Source of the DNA: Armatimonadota bacterium
Lineage (GTDB): Bacteria; Armatimonadota; Fimbriimonadia; Fimbriimonadales; Fimbriimonadaceae
Reading direction: 5' to 3'
DNA length: 64,000 nt
NCBI GenBank assembly: GCA_022563855.1
Contig: JADFMN010000003.1
Location: forward strand, 248,001-312,000
Each line of letters begins with the position of its first letter. Position 1 is the first letter of the stretch. The notes beneath the pieces are model-generated. The model made no database searches and was not told the origin of the DNA. It was given only the letters and a program-made list of their open reading frames with translations. Made by a program: the position numbers and the translations under genes. This document shows positions 26,772-35,544 of this stretch, in pieces.

Positions 26772-26880
26772 CTAGTTGTCGAACAGATCGACCGTGCCGG
26801 GCTTCTTCGCTTTTGCGACCGACTTTCGCATCTCTACTTCATCGACCATTCTCAGGCGGTCGGTCGGCCCAATGGTGTCA
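26772..26880 (-). pseudogene. Relic of a gyrA-type 3' end
   Basis: The minus strand reads MVDEVEMRKSVAKAKKPG followed by TVDLFDN and a stop. The true GyrA tail is [18 protein letters not shown] followed by PVDLFDN and a stop. About 80 bases upstream of the stop are similar, while sequence beyond the stop is not. Upstream the reading quality fades (RGETDTIGPTDRLR). It is a truncated paralogue or duplicated tail. Confidence 0.75.
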
Positions 26881-26938
26881 GTTTCCCTGCCACTGTCGTT
26901 AGGATGTTTGTGCGTAACAGCATTGCGTTCCCAAAAAC

Positions 26939-26986
26939 GGAGCGCGGACTCTTAGTCCGCATCCCGGCCTGTGGACTCTCAGTCCA
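26939..26986. repeat. Double-hairpin repeat, copy 1
   Basis: Two hairpins, GCGGACT-CTT-AGTCCGC and TGGACT-CTC-AGTCCA, are separated by ATCCCGGCCTG. The same arrangement with the same GGAGCG start is found at 52630-52679. Confidence 0.85.
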
Positions 26987-27135
26987 CATACGCGCGACCG
27001 ACAGGGCGCGGCACAGATGGCGTCAAGCCGCCTGACTTGCACCGAGCCTCAGCGCCCGAAAAGCGCCATCGAACTGGCGCACTCCCAAAATGGAGCGTGT
27101 GCCAGGAACGAGAGTCAGCAAGACGCGAGACGCCT

Positions 27136-29622
27136 CTAGTTGTCGAACAGATCGACCGGGCCGGGCTTTTTCGTCTCTGCGACGGACTTTTGCATCTCGT
27201 CCTCATCGACCAGCCTCGCGATCGATGCGATCTGATCGCCTTCCTTCAGGTTGATGAGCTTGACGCCCTGGGCGATGCGGCCGACGAGCCGGATGTCCTT
27301 GACCTTCATGCGGATGCCCTTGCCTTTCACTGTCAGGACGAGCAGTTTGTCCTTGTCGTCCACCTTGTGCGAGCCGACGATCTTGCCGGTTTTTGCGGTG
27401 CAGTTCATGGTTAAGATTCCGCTGCCGCCGCGACGTTGCACGCGGTACTCGCTGATCTTGGTCCGCTTGCCGTATCCGTTCTCTCCGACGACCAGCAGCG
27501 TTGCCTCGTCGTCTGCAAGGTCGGCACTGACGATGTGATCTTTACCTTTCAATCTGATGGCCCTGACGCCTCCGGCTGTGCGTGACCGGTCGCGCACGTC
27601 GGTCTCGCGGAATCGGATCGACTGGCCGTTGTGCGTGACGATCATGATGTCGCCTTGGCCGTCGCTCTCCAGCACCCAGCCCAGTTCGTCTCCCGGCTCG
27701 ATGTCGAATGTGATCAGGCCGTTGCTGCGCAGGTTCTGGTACTTGGCGAGGGCGGTGCGCTTGATCTCTCCAAATTTCGTGATCATCGTGAGGTAACCCT
27801 CGCCTTTGTGATCCCGCACGTTGATCGTCGCCGTGACGCGCTCGTCCGACTCTATCGCGATGTAGTTGATCACCGGCATTCCGCGCGCGTACCGGCTGGA
27901 TTCTGGAATGTCGTACGCACGGAGCTTGTAAGCCTTGCCGCGGTTTGTGAAGAACAGGATGTAGTCGTGCGTGTTGACCTGGAAGACGTTCTCCGGCTCG
28001 TCCTCGGACTTCTGCACGTTCTTCATGCCCTTGCCGCCGCGCTTCTGTTGGCGATACGCGTCGATGCTGATCCGTTTGATGTACCCGTCGCGCGAGATGG
28101 CGAGGATGCACTCCTCTTCTGGTATGAGGTCTTCCTCGCTAAACTCACCGACCTCGCGGGCGATGATTTTGGTGCGCCGCTCGTCGCCGTGCTTGTCGCG
28201 CAGCATCTCGATCTCCGACCGGACGACGTTTTTCAATCGCAGTGCGCTGGTCAGGATGTCCATCAGGTCTTGCGCCTTTCGCAGCGCGTCCTTGTACGTC
28301 TGCTCCAGCTCTTCTTGCGCGAGCTGCGTCAACCGACGGAGCGGCATCGCCAAGATCGCGGCGGCTTGGAACGGCGACAGCTCGAACTCTCGCACGAGTC
28401 GCACCCTCGCCTCGCCGACGTCCCTGGACGCTCGGATCGCCTTGATGATCGCGTCGAGGTTCCGTCGCACGATCTGATACCCCTCGTTGAGATGCACTTC
28501 TTCGAGCGAGCGCATCAGTTCGTATCGGCTGCGGCGTTCGACGACCTCCGTTCTGTGCTTTAGGAACTCATCCAGGATCATCAACACCGGCGACACCCTT
28601 GGCGCACCGTCGACGAGAGCCAGCATGATCGTTCCGAACGTCGTTCTGAGCTGTGTCTTCTTGAGCAGGTAGTTCAGCGCCTTGTTGGGGTTGACGTCTC
28701 GGCGCAGATCGATTTCGATTCGCATACCGCGCTTGTCCGAGTAATCCTGCACGTCAGTGATGCCGTCGAACTTCTTCTGCTTGGCGAGGTCCGCGATGTT
28801 CTTGACGAGGTTCTGCTTGTTGACCTGGTACGGAAGCTCGGTGATGATGATCGACGATTTGCCTCCTTCTTTCGGCTCGATCATCGTCTTTGCCTGCATG
28901 ACGATCGAACCTCGGCCTGTCTCGTACGCGCTCCGGATTCCCTGCTTGCCCATGATCAGCCCATAGGTGGGGAAGTCCGGCCCGGGCATGATCTCCATGA
29001 TCTCGTCGAGCGAGCACTTTGGGTTGTCCTGGCGGTAAAGAGCGGCGTTGCAAACCTCCGTCAGGTTGTGTGGCGGGAGCGACGTCGCCATGCCGACGGC
29101 GATGCCCTGTCCGCCGTTGCAGAGCAGGTTTGGGAAACCGGCGGGAAGAACCGTCGGCTCGTTGATCGTCTGAAGGTAGTTCGGCGTCCAGTCGACGGTC
29201 TCTCGGTCGAGGTCTTCGAGCATCGTCATCGCGATCGGCGACAACCGGCACTCCGTGTAGCGCATGGCAGCTGGAGAGTCGCCGTCGACTGAGCCGAAGT
29301 TCCCTTGGCCGAAGATCAGCGGATACCGCATGCTGAAGTCTTGCGCCATGCGGACCAAGGTCGGGTACACGACCTCGTTGCCGTGCGGGTGGAAGTCGGC
29401 GGTCGTTTCGCCGGTCACCTTGGAGCATTTCGTCGTGGGGTTGGTCGGCGTCAGATTGAGCCGGTGCATCGCGTAGAGGATGCGTCTCTGGACCGGTTTC
29501 AGTCCGTCGCGCACGTCCGGCAGAGCGCGTGCAATGATGACCGACATCGCGTAGTTGACGTAGCTGCGCGACAGCTCCTCTTCGATCTCTACGATCTCTA
29601 TTACGTTTGCTTCTTCAGGCAA
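27136..29622 (-). CDS. gyrA: DNA gyrase subunit A
   Basis: The 828-residue protein is the breakage-reunion subunit of gyrase, which introduces negative supercoils. The catalytic tyrosine is Tyr122 in [11 protein letters not shown]. The C-terminal beta-pinwheel contains the GyrA box QKRGGKGM, which separates gyrase from ParC. The quinolone-determining loop reads [12 protein letters not shown] rather than the common HPHGDSAVYDTI, so positions 82, 83 and 87 are Asn, Glu and Pro. The start is a TTG, because an in-frame stop lies two codons upstream and no other early start exists. gyrB is not in the window. Confidence 0.96.
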   Translation of the reverse strand: MPEEANVIEIVEIEEELSRSYVNYAMSVIIARALPDVRDGLKPVQRRILYAMHRLNLTPTNPTTKCSKVTGETTADFHPHGNEVVYPTLVRMAQDFSMRYPLIFGQGNFGSVDGDSPAAMRYTECRLSPIAMTMLEDLDRETVDWTPNYLQTINEPTVLPAGFPNLLCNGGQGIAVGMATSLPPHNLTEVCNAALYRQDNPKCSLDEIMEIMPGPDFPTYGLIMGKQGIRSAYETGRGSIVMQAKTMIEPKEGGKSSIIITELPYQVNKQNLVKNIADLAKQKKFDGITDVQDYSDKRGMRIEIDLRRDVNPNKALNYLLKKTQLRTTFGTIMLALVDGAPRVSPVLMILDEFLKHRTEVVERRSRYELMRSLEEVHLNEGYQIVRRNLDAIIKAIRASRDVGEARVRLVREFELSPFQAAAILAMPLRRLTQLAQEELEQTYKDALRKAQDLMDILTSALRLKNVVRSEIEMLRDKHGDERRTKIIAREVGEFSEEDLIPEEECILAISRDGYIKRISIDAYRQQKRGGKGMKNVQKSEDEPENVFQVNTHDYILFFTNRGKAYKLRAYDIPESSRYARGMPVINYIAIESDERVTATINVRDHKGEGYLTMITKFGEIKRTALAKYQNLRSNGLITFDIEPGDELGWVLESDGQGDIMIVTHNGQSIRFRETDVRDRSRTAGGVRAIRLKGKDHIVSADLADDEATLLVVGENGYGKRTKISEYRVQRRGGSGILTMNCTAKTGKIVGSHKVDDKDKLLVLTVKGKGIRMKVKDIRLVGRIAQGVKLINLKEGDQIASIARLVDEDEMQKSVAETKKPGPVDLFDN

Positions 29623-29758
29623 TTCTTAACCCCGGACACAGCAGGCCGCGCGTACTCGCGCATGGCCCTATTCGGACCCGGTTATTTTACCCGCGATTAG
29701 GTTCAAAATCTGGCTGTTCTAGGGCTTCTCAAAGCCCCGTTTTCCACCTCTGATGCGC

Positions 29759-29784
29759 CTTATAAGACCTATAGGTCTCATAAG
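29759..29784. repeat. 26-base near-perfect palindrome in the gyrA upstream region
   Basis: The centre AGACCTATAGGTCT is perfectly self-complementary, and the flanks extend it to 26 bases with one mismatch. It lies between the divergent gyrA and tricorn-protease genes. A GGGCTT/AAGCCC hairpin is nearby at 29722-29737. It could be an operator or a dispersed repeat. Confidence 0.7.
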
Positions 29785-29855
29785 TCCTATCCAGCTTCTG
29801 CCTCGGCGCCAGAAAAGCACCTTGGACTTAGAGTAAAACGGCGTGAGAGGAACCT

Positions 29856-32800
29856 ATGTTCACAGCCAGTCTTCTCGCGATTGCTCTCACACAACAAGAT
29901 TCCCAGCCGTTCATGCGCTGGGCCGACATCCACGGCGACCAAGTCGTATTCACGTCCGAGGGCGACCTCTGGCTCGGCGACCGGACGACCGGGAAGGCGC
30001 ACCGTTTGACCAACGACGCAGGCACCGAGTACTTCGCACGCTTCTCGCCAGACGGCTCGCAGATCGCCTTCATGGGCGAGTACGACGGCGCGCGCGAGGC
30101 GTACGTCATGCCGAGCGCTGGCGGCACTCCGAAGCGGCTGACGTACCACTACATCTACGCGACGGTGCAGGACTGGACCGCCGACGGCAAGAACGTCATC
30201 TACCGCACGCGCGGCTACCCTGAGAGCTACCAGATCAAGATGGTGCCGGCGGCAGGCGGGGCGCCGGTCGATCTGCCGCTCGAATGGGCGGTGAACGTCG
30301 GCTTCGCGCCGAGCGGCGACCGCTACGCGTTCACGCGCTTCAACCGCGCTACCAACGCATGGTTCCACTACATCGGCGGGATGCAGAACCAGATATGGGT
30401 CGGCGACCTGGGAGGGACGAAGTTCGCGCAGATCACCGACATCGAAGGCACGAACGAGTTCCCCGTGTGGGCGGGCGACAACGTCTACTTCGCCAACATG
30501 GTCGGCAACACGTTCACTGTGATGAGCACGCCTGCAGACGGCGGCGACGCGAAGAAAGTCGCCGGCCCCTATGATCTCGAAGTGCGCGACCTCAACACCG
30601 ACGGCAAGACGCTGATCTATCAGAAGGGGCGCAACGTCGAGACCGTCGACCTTGCCACGGGTGAAATCTCAAATCTCAGATTTGAAATGGTCTCCGACCT
30701 CATGCACATGCGGCCGATCTATATCGCTGCGGACAAGAACGTGCTGGCAGCGAGCATTTCGAAGACCGGCAAGCGCGTGTTCGTCGAGACGCGCGGGCAG
30801 ATCGTGTCGCTGCCAGTCGGCGATGGCGAGGCGAGGCTTTGGAAGGCAGAGAACGGCGTAAGATTGCGGCTGCCGAAGATGTCTCCAGACGCCAAGAAGA
30901 TCGCTTTCCTGAGCGACAAGGGTGGGGAGCAACAGCTGTACGTCGCAGACGCAGACGGATCGAACGAGAAGCAGGTCACGAAGAAGATCGCGCACCGGAT
31001 CGTCAACTACGAATGGTCGCCGGACGGAAAGAAAATCGCCTACAACGACAGCGACATGCTCTTGCGTGTCGTGGACGTCGCAAGCAGCGACGACCGCGAG
31101 ATCACGCGCGCTTATGCGAACTGGGATGGCACGAAGTTCGGCTTCTCGCCGGACTCCAAATGGATCGTCTACAGCCAAGTCCACCACATCACGCAGATGG
31201 GCCGCCTCGTGCTGTACGAGATCGCGACGGACCAGCGGAAGTTCTTCGGCGGAACGATGACCGACGACCAGTCGCCGGTTTTCAGCACCGACGGCAAGTA
31301 CATCGTGTTCCTCAGTCGCCGCAACTTCACGGTGTCGAACGACGCGGTGTTCAACCAGCTCAACACGACGAAGGTCATGGTTCCGTGCCTGTTGCTTCTG
31401 ACGAAAGACCAGAAGTCGCCGCTGGCCCTGAAAGACGCGACGGAGGTCGTGCCGCCGAAAGAGGAGGAAGACAAGAAGGATGAAGAGAAGAAGGATGAAG
31501 AGAAGAAGGATGAAGAGAAGAAGGATGAGAGCACGAAGATCGACCTCGACGGTCTGTACCAACGTCTCGTCCAGCTTCCGGTCGCTGCAGGCGCTTACAC
31601 GAGCGTCCGCGCGATCGGCGACCGTCTCTTGTTGCAGGAAGGCGCAGCGATTACTTTCTTCGACATTTCGAAGAAGTCCGGCGGCACTTTGACCTCGGGC
31701 TCGATGACAGACGTTTCGGCGGACGGCAAGAAGCTGCTGGTCTCGAACCTCCGCGTCGTCGACGTGAGCGGCAAGGACGTTCCGACGACTAAAGGCAAAG
31801 TCAGCTTCGGAGGCCTCAGGATCCGTATCGACCCCCCGGCGGAGTGGAGGCAGATGTACTGGGACGCCTGGCGCCACCTGCGCGACTACTTCTACGTTGC
31901 GAACATGCACGGCAACGACTGGGACGCGATCGGCGCGAAGTACGAGAAGTACCTGCCGGACGTGCGATCCCGCGACGAACTGGACGAGCTGATCCGCTGG
32001 ATGCAGGCCGAACTCGGCTCCTCGCACCAGTACCTCCGACCCGGCGACATGCAGAGCATCAAGCCGATGACCCCAGGCGCGTCGCTCGGCATCGACCTCG
32101 AGCCAGATGCGTCGGGCTACTACAAGATCAAGCGCATCTTGCGCGGCGACGGGGTTCTTTCCAACGAAATGTCCCCCCTCGCAGCGCCGGGTCTCGGCGT
32201 GAAGGACGGCGACTTCCTGATCGCGGTCGGCGGAGTGCCCGCAAAAGTCGGCAGCGACTTTCTCGGCTCTCTCGCAGGCCGCGCTGGGCAGATTGTTTCG
32301 GTGAAAGTCAACTCCGAACCGACGACGGAGGGCGCCAGGACGGTCTTCGTCAAACCTGTCGCAAACGAGACTAGGATGCGGCTCGTCGATTGGGTCGCAA
32401 AGCAGCGCGAATACGTCAGCCGAAAGACCAACGGCGAGATCGGCTACATCTACCTCGCTGCGATGGGCAACGGCGACGTCAGCGACTTCATCCGCCAGTA
32501 CTATCCGCAGCGCAACAAGAAGGCGCTCGTCATCGACACGCGCTACAACAACGGCGGATGGGTGCAGTCGATCATCCTCGACATCCTCGACGAGAAGCTA
32601 GGCGCGTACTTCAACATGCGCGGCAGCACCGGCCCGTGGACGAGGCAGTCCGACTACTTCGCTGGGCCGATGGCGTGCCTGATCAACGAGTTCAACGTCT
32701 CGAACGGCGAGGAGTTTCCGCACCGCTGGAGGGGACTCGACCTAGGCCCCCTCATCGGGCGCCGCACCTACGGCGGCGAGGTCGGCTCCTCACCGGGCTG

Positions 32801-33056
32801 GCCGTTGATCGATGGCGGCGTCGTGCAGGTGCCGAACTACGGCATGTACACGCTTGAGGACGGCTGGGTGGTCGAGGGCGCGGGCGTCAGCCCCGACATC
32901 GACGTCCCGAGTGACCCGAACCTCTTCGTCAAAGGCATCGACCCGCAGCTTGACCGCGCGATCGCGTATTTGCAGGAGCAGGTGAAAAAGAACCCCGCGC
33001 CGCAGATCAAAGACCCGAAGGACAGGGTTCGCGTTGGAGGTGGCGGCAGCCGTTAG
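29856..33056 (+). CDS. Tricorn-type protease (beta-propeller, PDZ, S41 domain)
   Basis: This 1066-residue protein begins with a short hydrophobic leader. Two beta-propeller regions follow (PD40-type repeats such as RFSPDGSQIAFMGEYDG, and others to about residue 550). They are interrupted by a highly charged tract of KKDEE repeats encoded by 15-bp tandem units (31474-31529). Residues about 660-780 form the tricorn core, a PDZ-like segment follows, and the C-terminal S41 peptidase domain carries the likely nucleophile serine in EFNVSNGEEF (near residue 949) and GRRTYGGEVG. Homologues degrade oligopeptides. AGAGGA precedes the ATG. The stop overlaps the next convergent gene by four bases. Confidence 0.9.
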   Translation: MFTASLLAIALTQQDSQPFMRWADIHGDQVVFTSEGDLWLGDRTTGKAHRLTNDAGTEYFARFSPDGSQIAFMGEYDGAREAYVMPSAGGTPKRLTYHYIYATVQDWTADGKNVIYRTRGYPESYQIKMVPAAGGAPVDLPLEWAVNVGFAPSGDRYAFTRFNRATNAWFHYIGGMQNQIWVGDLGGTKFAQITDIEGTNEFPVWAGDNVYFANMVGNTFTVMSTPADGGDAKKVAGPYDLEVRDLNTDGKTLIYQKGRNVETVDLATGEISNLRFEMVSDLMHMRPIYIAADKNVLAASISKTGKRVFVETRGQIVSLPVGDGEARLWKAENGVRLRLPKMSPDAKKIAFLSDKGGEQQLYVADADGSNEKQVTKKIAHRIVNYEWSPDGKKIAYNDSDMLLRVVDVASSDDREITRAYANWDGTKFGFSPDSKWIVYSQVHHITQMGRLVLYEIATDQRKFFGGTMTDDQSPVFSTDGKYIVFLSRRNFTVSNDAVFNQLNTTKVMVPCLLLLTKDQKSPLALKDATEVVPPKEEEDKKDEEKKDEEKKDEEKKDESTKIDLDGLYQRLVQLPVAAGAYTSVRAIGDRLLLQEGAAITFFDISKKSGGTLTSGSMTDVSADGKKLLVSNLRVVDVSGKDVPTTKGKVSFGGLRIRIDPPAEWRQMYWDAWRHLRDYFYVANMHGNDWDAIGAKYEKYLPDVRSRDELDELIRWMQAELGSSHQYLRPGDMQSIKPMTPGASLGIDLEPDASGYYKIKRILRGDGVLSNEMSPLAAPGLGVKDGDFLIAVGGVPAKVGSDFLGSLAGRAGQIVSVKVNSEPTTEGARTVFVKPVANETRMRLVDWVAKQREYVSRKTNGEIGYIYLAAMGNGDVSDFIRQYYPQRNKKALVIDTRYNNGGWVQSIILDILDEKLGAYFNMRGSTGPWTRQSDYFAGPMACLINEFNVSNGEEFPHRWRGLDLGPLIGRRTYGGEVGSSPGWPLIDGGVVQVPNYGMYTLEDGWVVEGAGVSPDIDVPSDPNLFVKGIDPQLDRAIAYLQEQVKKNPAPQIKDPKDRVRVGGGGSR

Positions 33057-33463
33057 CGCGCTAGCTGCGGGCTGTTGGAAAGCCGGGTGAAAAACGCGCG
33101 GCAATCCTGTTGCTGATCGACGTACCAGGGCAGGGCGAGTATGGCGTTCGACTTTGGCGACCACGATCCGTCTAGCAAGCCTGAAAGGTCGAATGGCTCG
33201 GTTACGGCCGTGGCTTCGCTGGAAACGATGAGCAACTTAAAATGCGCCGAGTCGCCATGTATTGCGGCGAGCACGATCTCTTCGATCTGCTGGCAGTCCG
33301 ATTCGATTGCGCTAGGCTCGGGCTCGTGAAGCTGTGCCGTGACCGCTGGATGATCGACTTCCGCTGTCGCCGCAACGGGGATTGCGGGGCTGGGCGTCAC
33401 GTTCGCTGCTAGCGCCGCGAGCGCCGTCAAAAGCGATGCGGCTAATTTGGCGAGAAATTCCAT
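33053..33463 (-). CDS. Small secreted hypothetical protein
   Basis: The 136-residue product has a signal peptide (MEFLAKLAASLLTALAALAA) and a mature part rich in Ala and acidic residues with two cysteines that could pair. No family is recognised. It is convergent with the tricorn-type protease, with exactly shared stop bases (TTAG). A TANNNT box is not evident upstream. Confidence 0.5.
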   Translation of the reverse strand: MEFLAKLAASLLTALAALAANVTPSPAIPVAATAEVDHPAVTAQLHEPEPSAIESDCQQIEEIVLAAIHGDSAHFKLLIVSSEATAVTEPFDLSGLLDGSWSPKSNAILALPWYVDQQQDCRAFFTRLSNSPQLAR

Positions 33464-33554
33464 TGTTCAGTCCCTGCGAGCGGTCTGTAAGGACAACGTT
33501 TCTCGCTGTGGCGATGTTCCGCACTAGGGCCCTTAGACCTGGTGCTAGCCGCAG

Positions 33555-34082
33555 TTAGCTCTTCAGCAGCTTCTCGATCGTCTTTTCAAACTGCTTCTTC
33601 GATGGTGGGCCGAACCCGACTTCGACGGTGTCGATCTTGCCGTCCCGGTCGATGAAGACGAAAGTGGGCAGGCCTTCGACGCCCCACTCGTCGACAAGCT
33701 TTTGGTTGTCGTGCGTGATCACGTAGCTGTAGCCGTGCTCGTCCCTGTACGCGGTTGCGGCGACTCCCTCTGCATCCTCGCCGGTGTTAGCTCCGATTAC
33801 GACGAGCCCTTGGTCGCCGTACCTTTCATGCAGCTCCTGCATGAAAGGCGACGCCGTTCTGCAAGGCGGGCACCACGATGCCCAGAAATCCACCAGCACG
33901 ACCCGGCCTTTCAAGTCCTTGCTCGAAAACTCCTCACCGTCGATCGAGGTCATGGTCCACTCCGGGATCTTCTTACCAACGGCCTGTTCGATATCTGATG
34001 TGGACAGCGCAGACGCAACGATTGCGATTACAAGCCCCGCAGCGCCGAACAGTACCAGCTTTTTGACTAAGTCGATATTCAT
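33555..34082 (-). CDS. TlpA-like membrane-anchored thioredoxin
   Basis: The 175-residue protein has a single N-terminal hydrophobic anchor (residues ~8-28) and a TlpA/ResA-type thioredoxin domain. The active site is FWASWCPPCRTASPF and the cis-proline loop is VEGLPTFVFIDRDG. Proteins of this type reduce disulfides on the outer face of the cytoplasmic membrane, for instance in cytochrome c maturation. No cytochrome biogenesis genes lie nearby, so the partner is unknown. Confidence 0.85.
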   Translation of the reverse strand: MNIDLVKKLVLFGAAGLVIAIVASALSTSDIEQAVGKKIPEWTMTSIDGEEFSSKDLKGRVVLVDFWASWCPPCRTASPFMQELHERYGDQGLVVIGANTGEDAEGVAATAYRDEHGYSYVITHDNQKLVDEWGVEGLPTFVFIDRDGKIDTVEVGFGPPSKKQFEKTIEKLLKS

Positions 34083-34167
34083 GGTCGTTCTCTACCTATT
34101 CTAATGCCTCGGAGGATCGAATCGTTTCCATCACCTGTCAACTGTGTGCCCTTCGGTATATTCACGA

Positions 34168-35544
34168 GTGTTGAAGCGGTGGTTGCCTTGGCTGGTCGTC
34201 GTGGTCGCAGTGTGCGCGTTGGTTTACGCGGGCAAGGCGACCTCATCCATGCTCCTTCAGGACACGGATACCGTCGCGCTTCTGAACAGAATCCGCGAGG
34301 TTAAAGACCCGATGGCGTGGTTCAAAGGCGACTGGCCTCTGCAGAACCACTTCTACCGCCCGATTTCGACTCTGACCTTCGAGTGGGACAACGCGCGTTT
34401 CGGCGACGATGCCGCAGGGTACGGGCGGACCAACGCAATCATCGCAGTCGTTTGCATCGTGCTGCTTTTCTGGCTGTTGCGCGAGCTGACCGATTCGCCC
34501 TGGCTCGCCGGCGTTTCAACTGTGCTGTTCGGGGTCTGGCACCTCGGCAGTTCCTACTTCAGCCTTCTTGCGACTGCTCTCTTGTGGCTCGCGCCGCTCT
34601 GTCTCTTGGGAGTGTTGCGGGGAGGGAAGCAGAAGATCGCTCCGTGTGCGGTCGCTGCGCTTGGGTGCCTCTTTCTGTCGTCGCAGCTGCTTCCGGTCGA
34701 GCCGTTCTCCGAACGCATCCTCGACTGGCTTCCTGGCCGCACCGCGTCGGTCATGACGGTATTCGCGCTGATCTCGATGGCGGCGTTTGCGCGGTACGTG
34801 CGGCTGTCAGGAAAACGCGCGCCGATGAAAGCGTCTGTCGACGATGTTCCGGATTCGAAGCACGCGCCATCGCCGGTCGAGCCGTCGAAGTTCGTCTGGC
34901 TATGGGTCTTGGTCGCGCTTGCGGGAGTCGTTCTCGCTCTCGGCAGCTACGAGCAGGCAGTCATGCTCCCTGCGGCAATGGTCGGCGTCGCGATCCTGTT
35001 CGCCGTGCGCGGGCAGAGGTCGGCGTTCTGGCCCCACGTCTGCTTCTGGCTGTTGATCGTCGGCTATTACTTCCTGCGCTTACAAGTTTTGCCGGCTGAG
35101 AGTTCGGGGTATCAGGATCAGCAATTTAGATCAGGCTCGGGGATGTTCATCATCCTCGGCGAGTATGCCTTGCCCGGTATCTTCGCTCTTTACATGACCC
35201 TCCCCGGCCTTTTCGCAGGCCCTGCGATACTGCTGACCGGTTCGTTCTGGATGCCCGTGCTGACGGCCGTCGGCAACTTCACGACTTACTGGCGCGCGTG
35301 GGGAGACAGGAACCTGCGGTGGCTGGTTTTCGGTTTTCTCAGCCTTTCGTTCGTCACTTATCTGCCGATGGCGTGGCTGAAGGACTTCGGGCACTACCAC
35401 TACTGGCCTTCTGCGTTGCGCGCGCCGTTCGTGGTTCTGCTGTTCGTGCTGGTGATGAAGCTCGTGGCTAGCGCAGCTTCGCTCCCAGAGCTTCGAGCGC
35501 CTGCACGGCGGCGTCCCGCACCTGGTTCGCTTCTTCGTCCGTGA
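34168..35544 (+). CDS. GT-C type polytopic membrane protein
   Basis: The 458-residue product has about ten hydrophobic segments. The first luminal loop reads QNHFYRPISTLTFEWDNARF, followed by a GRTNAII segment. This pattern is typical of GT-C glycosyltransferase-like proteins (RPLT...YHLTNLLLH in relatives). They use lipid-linked sugars, but the substrate cannot be inferred. An earlier GTG at 34144 is in frame; GTG 34168 is preferred because TATATT ends five bases before it. The last 25 codons overlap the end of pheT on the other strand by 77 bases. Confidence 0.7.
   Translation: MLKRWLPWLVVVVAVCALVYAGKATSSMLLQDTDTVALLNRIREVKDPMAWFKGDWPLQNHFYRPISTLTFEWDNARFGDDAAGYGRTNAIIAVVCIVLLFWLLRELTDSPWLAGVSTVLFGVWHLGSSYFSLLATALLWLAPLCLLGVLRGGKQKIAPCAVAALGCLFLSSQLLPVEPFSERILDWLPGRTASVMTVFALISMAAFARYVRLSGKRAPMKASVDDVPDSKHAPSPVEPSKFVWLWVLVALAGVVLALGSYEQAVMLPAAMVGVAILFAVRGQRSAFWPHVCFWLLIVGYYFLRLQVLPAESSGYQDQQFRSGSGMFIILGEYALPGIFALYMTLPGLFAGPAILLTGSFWMPVLTAVGNFTTYWRAWGDRNLRWLVFGFLSLSFVTYLPMAWLKDFGHYHYWPSALRAPFVVLLFVLVMKLVASAASLPELRAPARRRPAPGSLLRP

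Larger units (their letters stand above)
26560..27135. other. 576-base gap with relic and hairpin repeats
   Basis: No intact gene is seen. The gap holds a CCCTCCA/TGGAGGG hairpin (26697-26721), a relic of a gyrA-like 3' end (26772 to about 26880) and a double hairpin repeat (26939-26986). There is also a GCGCCA-TCGAAC-TGGCGC hairpin near 27061-27078. Confidence 0.7.

Noticed and set aside
30669-32027. 452-codon minus-strand frame inside the tricorn-type protease
   Set aside because: Composition is that of an antisense shadow of a GC-rich gene; no motif, no start context.
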